Shown one piece after another: positions 5,904-9,323 of a stretch of DNA of 9,323 bases. Origin of the DNA: JACRBK01 sp964427955. Lineage in GTDB: Bacteria; Chloroflexota; Anaerolineae; Aggregatilineales; Aggregatilineaceae. The stretch spans positions 1 to 9,323 of the forward strand of contig CAYRWY010000227.1 of the NCBI GenBank assembly GCA_964427955.1. The letters run 5' to 3'. The notes beneath the pieces were generated by a model, which saw nothing but the letters and a program-made list of their open reading frames with translations, was not told the origin of the DNA and ran no database searches. Position 1 is the stretch's first letter; the number at the start of each line of letters is the position of its first letter. A program made the translations under genes and the position numbers.

Positions 5904-6695
5904 TTACTTTAAGACTTTCTCCATCATAGCCGCCACCGCCTGGTACACCGGCGAATTGTCGCCCAGATCGACCAGGGGCCGCCCGCTGAACTCGAATTCG
6001 GTCAGTTCGTCGTTGGCGGGCACCGTTCCCAGCAGCGGGATGTCCAGCGCGTCGATCTGCGCTTGCAGCGGCGCCGGGATGCTGGGCGCGTTCAGATTAT
6101 TGAGGATCAGGTAGGTGTTTTCGATGTTGATGTCGAGATCGTGGCGGAAGTTGGCGATCCGCTCGGCGGCGACGATGCCGCGTTGGGTGGGATCGCTGAC
6201 CACCAGCAGCACCTGGACATCGCGCGTGGTGCGGCGGCTGAGGTGTTCCATCCCCGCCTCGTTGTCGATCACCACGTAGCGGTAATTCCGGCTGATGCTG
6301 TCCACCACCTCGCGCAGGTTATGGTTCACCGCGCAGTAGCAGCCCTGCCCCTCGGAGCGGCCCATTGCGATCAGGTCGAAGCGCGATCCCTCCGCCAGCG
6401 ACGAGCGAATTTCGTAGTCCAGGTACTCGCGCTTGGTGATGCCGCCGTCGATGGTGCCCATCGCCGCCCCGCCCGCCGTGAGAGAGGTTTTCACTTTGTC
6501 GAGCAGCCCCTCGCGGATGTCGCCCACCGTCCAGTCAAGGTCCAGGCCCAGCACCATGTTCAGGTTGCTGCTCGGATCGGCGTCGATGGCCAGGATCGCG
6601 CCCGGCTGGGTCTGCGCCAGATATTTGATCACCATAGCGGAAATGGTCGTCTTGCCGACGCCCCCTTTGCCCGCGAGTGCGATGGTCGTAGTCAT
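5904..6695 (-). CDS. cooC: CooC-type nickel-insertion ATPase (CODH/ACS maturation), downstream copy
   Basis: This 263-residue SIMIBI/MinD-like ATPase has a deviant Walker A, GKGGVGKTT (K10 and K15), the AIDADPSSN block (D38, D40) and a switch II VIDNEAGMEHLSR (D144). The GQGCYCAVNHNLR segment carries a C-x-C pair (C119, C121), which in CooC proteins binds metal at the dimer interface. CooC uses ATP to help load nickel into the active cluster of carbon monoxide dehydrogenase or acetyl-CoA synthase in the cytoplasm. Start ATG 6695 has GGAG eight bases upstream and overlaps the stop of the preceding paralogue (ATGA), so translation is probably coupled. No CODH or ACS subunit gene is in the window, so the client is inferred. 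MinD or nitrogenase NifH are excluded by the C-x-C pair and overall pattern. Confidence 0.87.
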   Translation of the reverse strand: MTTTIALAGKGGVGKTTISAMVIKYLAQTQPGAILAIDADPSSNLNMVLGLDLDWTVGDIREGLLDKVKTSLTAGGAAMGTIDGGITKREYLDYEIRSSLAEGSRFDLIAMGRSEGQGCYCAVNHNLREVVDSISRNYRYVVIDNEAGMEHLSRRTTRDVQVLLVVSDPTQRGIVAAERIANFRHDLDINIENTYLILNNLNAPSIPAPLQAQIDALDIPLLGTVPANDELTEFEFSGRPLVDLGDNSPVYQAVAAMMEKVLK

Positions 6696-7471
6696 GCTTC
6701 AATCTCCGTGGTCAGGGTATGTGCCATCTGTTCGGCGGCCCGGCGCAGCGCCGGGACATGATCGTAAACCGCAATGCCCAACCGGTCGGCTTCCTGCACG
6801 GCCAGATCGGCGGGCAGGGTGCCCAGCACCGGGAGGCCGGGCGTCTCCGCCTGCAAAAAGGCGATCTCGTCGTCGTTGCGGATCTTGTTGCCCACCAGCC
6901 ACAGCCGCTTCAAGCCGATGTCCGCCGCCAGCTTTTTGATCTGCGCCGCCGTGCCCAGGCTGCGGCGTGTCGGCTCGACCACCACGATCAGCGCGTCCAC
7001 GAAATCGACAGTCGCGCGGCCCAGGTGCTCCACGCCCGCGTACATGTCCAGGATCAACACGTCGTCCTTGCGGAACAGCAGGTGCGTGAACAGGGTCTTG
7101 AGCATGGCGCTTTCCGGGCAGATGCAGCCCGATCCGCCCAGGTCCACCGATCCCATTTCGAGCAGGCGCACGCCGCGCTGGGTGACGCTGAACCGTTCGG
7201 GAATGTCGTCCACGCGCGGGTTGAGCGTGAAAAAGCCGCCCACCGTGCCGGGCTTCGCGCCGGTACGTTCTTCGATCAGCTCGTCCATCTCGGCAATCGG
7301 GTGCAGCCGGGCGCGCAGGTCATCCGCGAAGCCCAGTGCCCCCGCCAGGCACGGCGCGGGATCGGCATCCACCGCCAGCACGTCGCGCCCCGCGTCGGCG
7401 TACACCTGAGCCAGCAGCGCGGACAGGGTCGTTTTGCCCACGCCCCCTTTACCGCTAATCGCCAGTTTCAT
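6692..7471 (-). CDS. cooC: CooC/AcsF-type nickel-insertion ATPase, upstream copy
   Basis: This 259-residue paralogue of the next gene has Walker A GKGGVGKTT (K8, K13), AVDADPAP (D35, D37), switch II LDMYAGVEHLGR (D142) and the metal-binding C-x-C pair in GGSGCICPES (C116, C118). The EHLGR form of switch II and the GCICPE block fit the CooC/AcsF group closely. The role is ATP-dependent nickel delivery to CO dehydrogenase or acetyl-CoA synthase. The two copies differ widely, which suggests separate clients (for example CODH and ACS) rather than a recent duplication; this is inference. Start ATG 7471 has AAAGGG seven bases upstream. It is the first gene of a two-gene coupled unit, 158 bases downstream of metVF with a hairpin in between, so it may be read through from metVF or have its own promoter. 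Confidence 0.87.
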   Translation of the reverse strand: MKLAISGKGGVGKTTLSALLAQVYADAGRDVLAVDADPAPCLAGALGFADDLRARLHPIAEMDELIEERTGAKPGTVGGFFTLNPRVDDIPERFSVTQRGVRLLEMGSVDLGGSGCICPESAMLKTLFTHLLFRKDDVLILDMYAGVEHLGRATVDFVDALIVVVEPTRRSLGTAAQIKKLAADIGLKRLWLVGNKIRNDDEIAFLQAETPGLPVLGTLPADLAVQEADRLGIAVYDHVPALRRAAEQMAHTLTTEIEA

Positions 7472-7594
7472 GATCAGTCCCTTTGCTCTATTCCTGGAAA
7501 AAATACCGCGCCGCCGGAAAGTAGGTTCTCGCGTGGCGCGGCATTCAGATTTTAACAGGATCGGTGTCCGATGTGTCCGTTGGGGAGCACCAGC

Positions 7595-7616
7595 GGGCGG
7601 ACACGTGGGTCCGCCC
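7595..7616. repeat. Intergenic hairpin after metVF
   Basis: Arms GGGCGGAC (7595-7602) and GTCCGCCC (7609-7616) surround a six-base loop. The hairpin starts 14 bases past the metVF stop on the - strand and has no T-run. The outer bases TTGGGG (7580-7585) and CCCCAA (7614-7619) offer an alternative pairing. GTGTCCG also occurs twice at 7564-7579 and is complementary to the left-arm side. It may be an mRNA-end stabiliser, an attenuator, or a member of the dispersed GGGGC-type palindromes. Confidence 0.6.
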
Positions 7617-7629
7617 CAATTACCTTACA

Positions 7630-9114
7630 CTACTTCGCCGCGGCCTTCGCGGGAGCGGGTTCGGGCGCAACAAAGTCGGGCGGCAGCAGGCCCGCCTCGG
7701 TGACGATGCGCGGCACGATCTCTTCCCAACCGACCGCCATGATATGGATGCCGTGGATGCCCTGCTTGCCCTTGATCGCTTCGATCAGTTCCAGGGTGAT
7801 CGTGATGGCTTCTTGCTCGACGCCATCGCCCGCCGCTTCCAGGCGCTTGAGGATCTTGTCGGGGATGACCACGCCCGGCACTTCGTCGTTCATGTAGTGA
7901 GCCATCTTGAGCGTCTTGAGCGGCGTGATCCCGACCAGGATGTATACCTTGTCGAGGATGTTGCGCTTGGCCAGGGCATTCAGCCATTCTTCCATGCCGT
8001 CGGCATCGAACACCAGGTTCGTCTGGAAGAACTGCGCCCCGGCGTTCACCTTCTTGTGCTCGCGGATCGCCTGGAATTCGGGCCGCGACGCGAACGGAGC
8101 CGCCGCCGCGCCCAGGAACGCCTTGGGCGGGAACTTGATGTTACGCCCGTCGAGGTAGTGCCCTTCGTCGCGCATCCGGCGCAGAATCCACAACATCTGC
8201 ACCGAGTCGAGATCGAGCACGTCCAGGCGGCCCATCGGCGAAGGCCCCATGCGGCCACTGTCGCCGGACAGGCACAGGAAGTTACGAACTCCCAGCGCGC
8301 TCGCGCCCAGCACTTCCGACTGCAAGCCGGAGCGGGTGCGCTCGCGGGCGGCGATCTGCATGACCGGCTCCGCGCCATTTTGCATCGCCATCACGCTGCA
8401 CGCCATGCTGGACATGCGCGCCGTGGCCGATGGGTTATCGGTGAAGTTGACCGCTGCCACGTAGGGCTTGACGAGCTGCACGTTGCGCGTGAGCTGCCCG
8501 GTGGCCGTGCTGAGAGGCGGCGCGACTTCCGCCGTCACCACGAACTGGCCCGCTTTCAGGCGGCGTTCCAGTTCGGACACCGGCTCGGTATACGCCGGAG
8601 GATGGTATTCCGAATCGCCCTGCCACCAATCGGGCTGGCGGATCGGGCGGAAAACCGAGTCCCAGTTCTGGGCGCGTTTGGCCGGATCGCGCGCGAGCAT
8701 CCCGCCGACGAACTTGGAGACGCCCACTTTGCGCACCTGCCGCACCACGTCGCCCCAGGTTTCGGTCCCGACCTGGTCCCAATCCAGCGGGGGCAGCACT
8801 TCCAACAGTTTTTCTTCGCGCCCCATCTTGAACGACCGGTCATAAATCCGGTACCAGATGCACGGGCGCGTATTGTCTACGTAACAAAATTCTTCGGTCG
8901 AGCCACCGCATGGGCCATTGCGCGCCCCTTTGGCGCATTCCATCGGGCAGATAAAAGCCGTTTCTTGGAGCAAACAGTTGCCGCACATCCGGCAGCCAAA
9001 CATCGGACCTTTGGTCGAGCGTTCGACCATCGCCAACAACCGGCTGCCCAGCGGCTCGCGTTTGAAGGGGTAAAAAGGAGGCTGCCAGCGACGTCCTGGG
9101 GTAAAGAGAGGCAT
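7630..9114 (-). CDS. metF: Methylenetetrahydrofolate reductase, MetV-MetF fusion
   Basis: This 494-residue cytoplasmic flavoenzyme family member reduces methylene-THF to methyl-THF, the last step of the methyl branch of the Wood-Ljungdahl pathway. Residues about 20-100 form a MetV-like Cys-rich domain: C41, C44, C47, C56, C60, C69, C77 and C85, with the typical NGPCGG block and CIWYRIYDRS. Such domains bind iron-sulfur clusters and link the enzyme to an electron donor other than plain NADH. Residues about 180-470 form the MetF TIM barrel: TAEVAPP (E196, the catalytic-type Glu), NFTDN (223-227), LSGD (D285) and AGAQFFQTNLVFD (358-370). The tail is Ala/Pro/Lys-rich. Start ATG 9114 has AAGGA eight bases upstream. 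The gene heads the - strand block with two cooC genes. A methionine-synthesis role is possible, but the MetV part and the neighbours favour C1 energy metabolism. Confidence 0.88.
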   Translation of the reverse strand: MPLFTPGRRWQPPFYPFKREPLGSRLLAMVERSTKGPMFGCRMCGNCLLQETAFICPMECAKGARNGPCGGSTEEFCYVDNTRPCIWYRIYDRSFKMGREEKLLEVLPPLDWDQVGTETWGDVVRQVRKVGVSKFVGGMLARDPAKRAQNWDSVFRPIRQPDWWQGDSEYHPPAYTEPVSELERRLKAGQFVVTAEVAPPLSTATGQLTRNVQLVKPYVAAVNFTDNPSATARMSSMACSVMAMQNGAEPVMQIAARERTRSGLQSEVLGASALGVRNFLCLSGDSGRMGPSPMGRLDVLDLDSVQMLWILRRMRDEGHYLDGRNIKFPPKAFLGAAAAPFASRPEFQAIREHKKVNAGAQFFQTNLVFDADGMEEWLNALAKRNILDKVYILVGITPLKTLKMAHYMNDEVPGVVIPDKILKRLEAAGDGVEQEAITITLELIEAIKGKQGIHGIHIMAVGWEEIVPRIVTEAGLLPPDFVAPEPAPAKAAAK

Positions 9115-9300
9115 TGACTTCTTCCTTTAGCAGCGCCACCGCTGCCGCTCACATCTTGCTTTGACTGTGAATTGCCTAGATTCTAGTCGAGTCCGGCACG
9201 GGCGATTAGTGCAGAATTTCTATTATTTATCACGAAAAACTCACATTGTCTGTGAAGTCGTGAAAACCCTAAGTACAGGCAAATTGATCATTCGGGATGG
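9115..9300 (-). promoter_or_regulatory. metVF upstream region with nested inverted repeats
   Basis: This AT-rich non-coding stretch precedes metVF. It holds a nested inverted repeat: outer TCACGA (9230-9235) and TCGTGA (9258-9263), inner TCACA (9241-9245) and TGTGA (9251-9255). An 11-base palindrome, CTAGATTCTAG, lies at 9176-9186. A further TGTGAA is at 9166-9171. I see no convincing -35/-10 pair. The repeats look like protein-binding sites rather than a terminator, since no T-run follows. Confidence 0.45.
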
Positions 9301-9323
9301 GTAGGGGCAGAGCTTGCTCTGCC
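9301..9323. repeat. Small palindromic repeat (GTAGGGGC family, copy 2, cut by window end)
   Basis: GTAGGGGCAGAGC continues into TTGCTCTGCC and forms GGCAGAGC (9306-9313) with GCTCTGCC (9316-9323) around a two-base centre. It shares the GTAGGGGC start, the AGC/GCT inner stem and the two-base centre with the element at 586-610. The right flank, presumably completing the outer stem, lies outside the window. Confidence 0.7.

Noticed and set aside
5848..6114. 88-residue + strand frame starting in the cooC-gdhA spacer
   Set aside because: Most of it is antisense to cooC, there is no clear ribosome site, and no recognisable motif.
6719..7555. 278-residue open frame on the + strand
   Set aside because: Antisense to the upstream cooC gene; composition typical of a GC-rich shadow frame.
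7564..9117. 517-residue open frame on the + strand
   Set aside because: It is the antisense shadow of metVF. Its translation is rich in His, Arg and Ala, matches no family I recognise, and the opposite strand carries all MetV and MetF motifs.
9241..9255. TCACA-N5-TGTGA as a CRP/FNR binding site
   Set aside because: The half-sites are in the reverse order of the CRP consensus and no CRP-family gene is in the window, so I report it only as a nested inverted repeat.
1..9323. CRISPR arrays, tRNA or rRNA genes, transposases, phage genes
   Set aside because: I looked for regular spaced repeats, tRNA-like cloverleaf ends and transposase motifs and saw none.

Overview
The window reads as chromosomal DNA of a GC-rich anaerobic or facultative bacterium, most likely a member of the Chloroflexota (Anaerolineae-like). 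This placement is an inference. It rests on the protein families present, on the Pro/Thr/Glu-rich cytochrome tail, and on small GTAGGGGC-type palindromes between genes; no rRNA or marker gene confirms it. Every gene of more than marginal size belongs to a recognisable family, and no intergenic gap exceeds about 210 bases.

Left part (1-2869, + strand): an electron-transfer locus. It holds the C-terminal end of a multiheme c-type cytochrome and then, after a small palindromic repeat, a 744-residue membrane-anchored NapC/NirT-type cytochrome. I count ten haem-attachment motifs in the second protein, two of them non-canonical (CX3CH and CX4CH). Its C-terminal half carries two nearly identical 89-residue haem domains. 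The pair is best read as a quinol-oxidising membrane anchor with its periplasmic or extracellular multihaem partner.

Middle (2889-4422): a divergent pair, a GNAT acetyltransferase (- strand) and an XRE-family regulator with an MmyB-like ligand domain (+ strand). They share a 60-70 bp AT-rich promoter region. The pair is less GC-rich than its surroundings, and each gene ends in a hairpin terminator built on almost the same 15-base core, placed in inverted orientation.

Right part (4444-9114, all - strand): in transcription order, a fused MetV-MetF methylenetetrahydrofolate reductase, two CooC-type nickel-insertion ATPases overlapping by ATGA, and a hexameric-type glutamate dehydrogenase. MetVF plus two CooC paralogues strongly suggests a Wood-Ljungdahl (CODH/ACS) neighbourhood whose main enzyme genes would lie outside the window, upstream of metVF. 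A hairpin repeat separates metVF from the cooC pair, and a 167-base spacer with inverted repeats separates the cooC pair from gdhA.

The most unusual points are the ten-haem NapC fusion with its internal duplication, two copies of a covarying palindromic element at 586-610 and 9301-9323, the inverted terminator pair framing the GNAT/XRE unit, the MetV-first MetV-MetF fusion, and a nested inverted repeat upstream of metVF.
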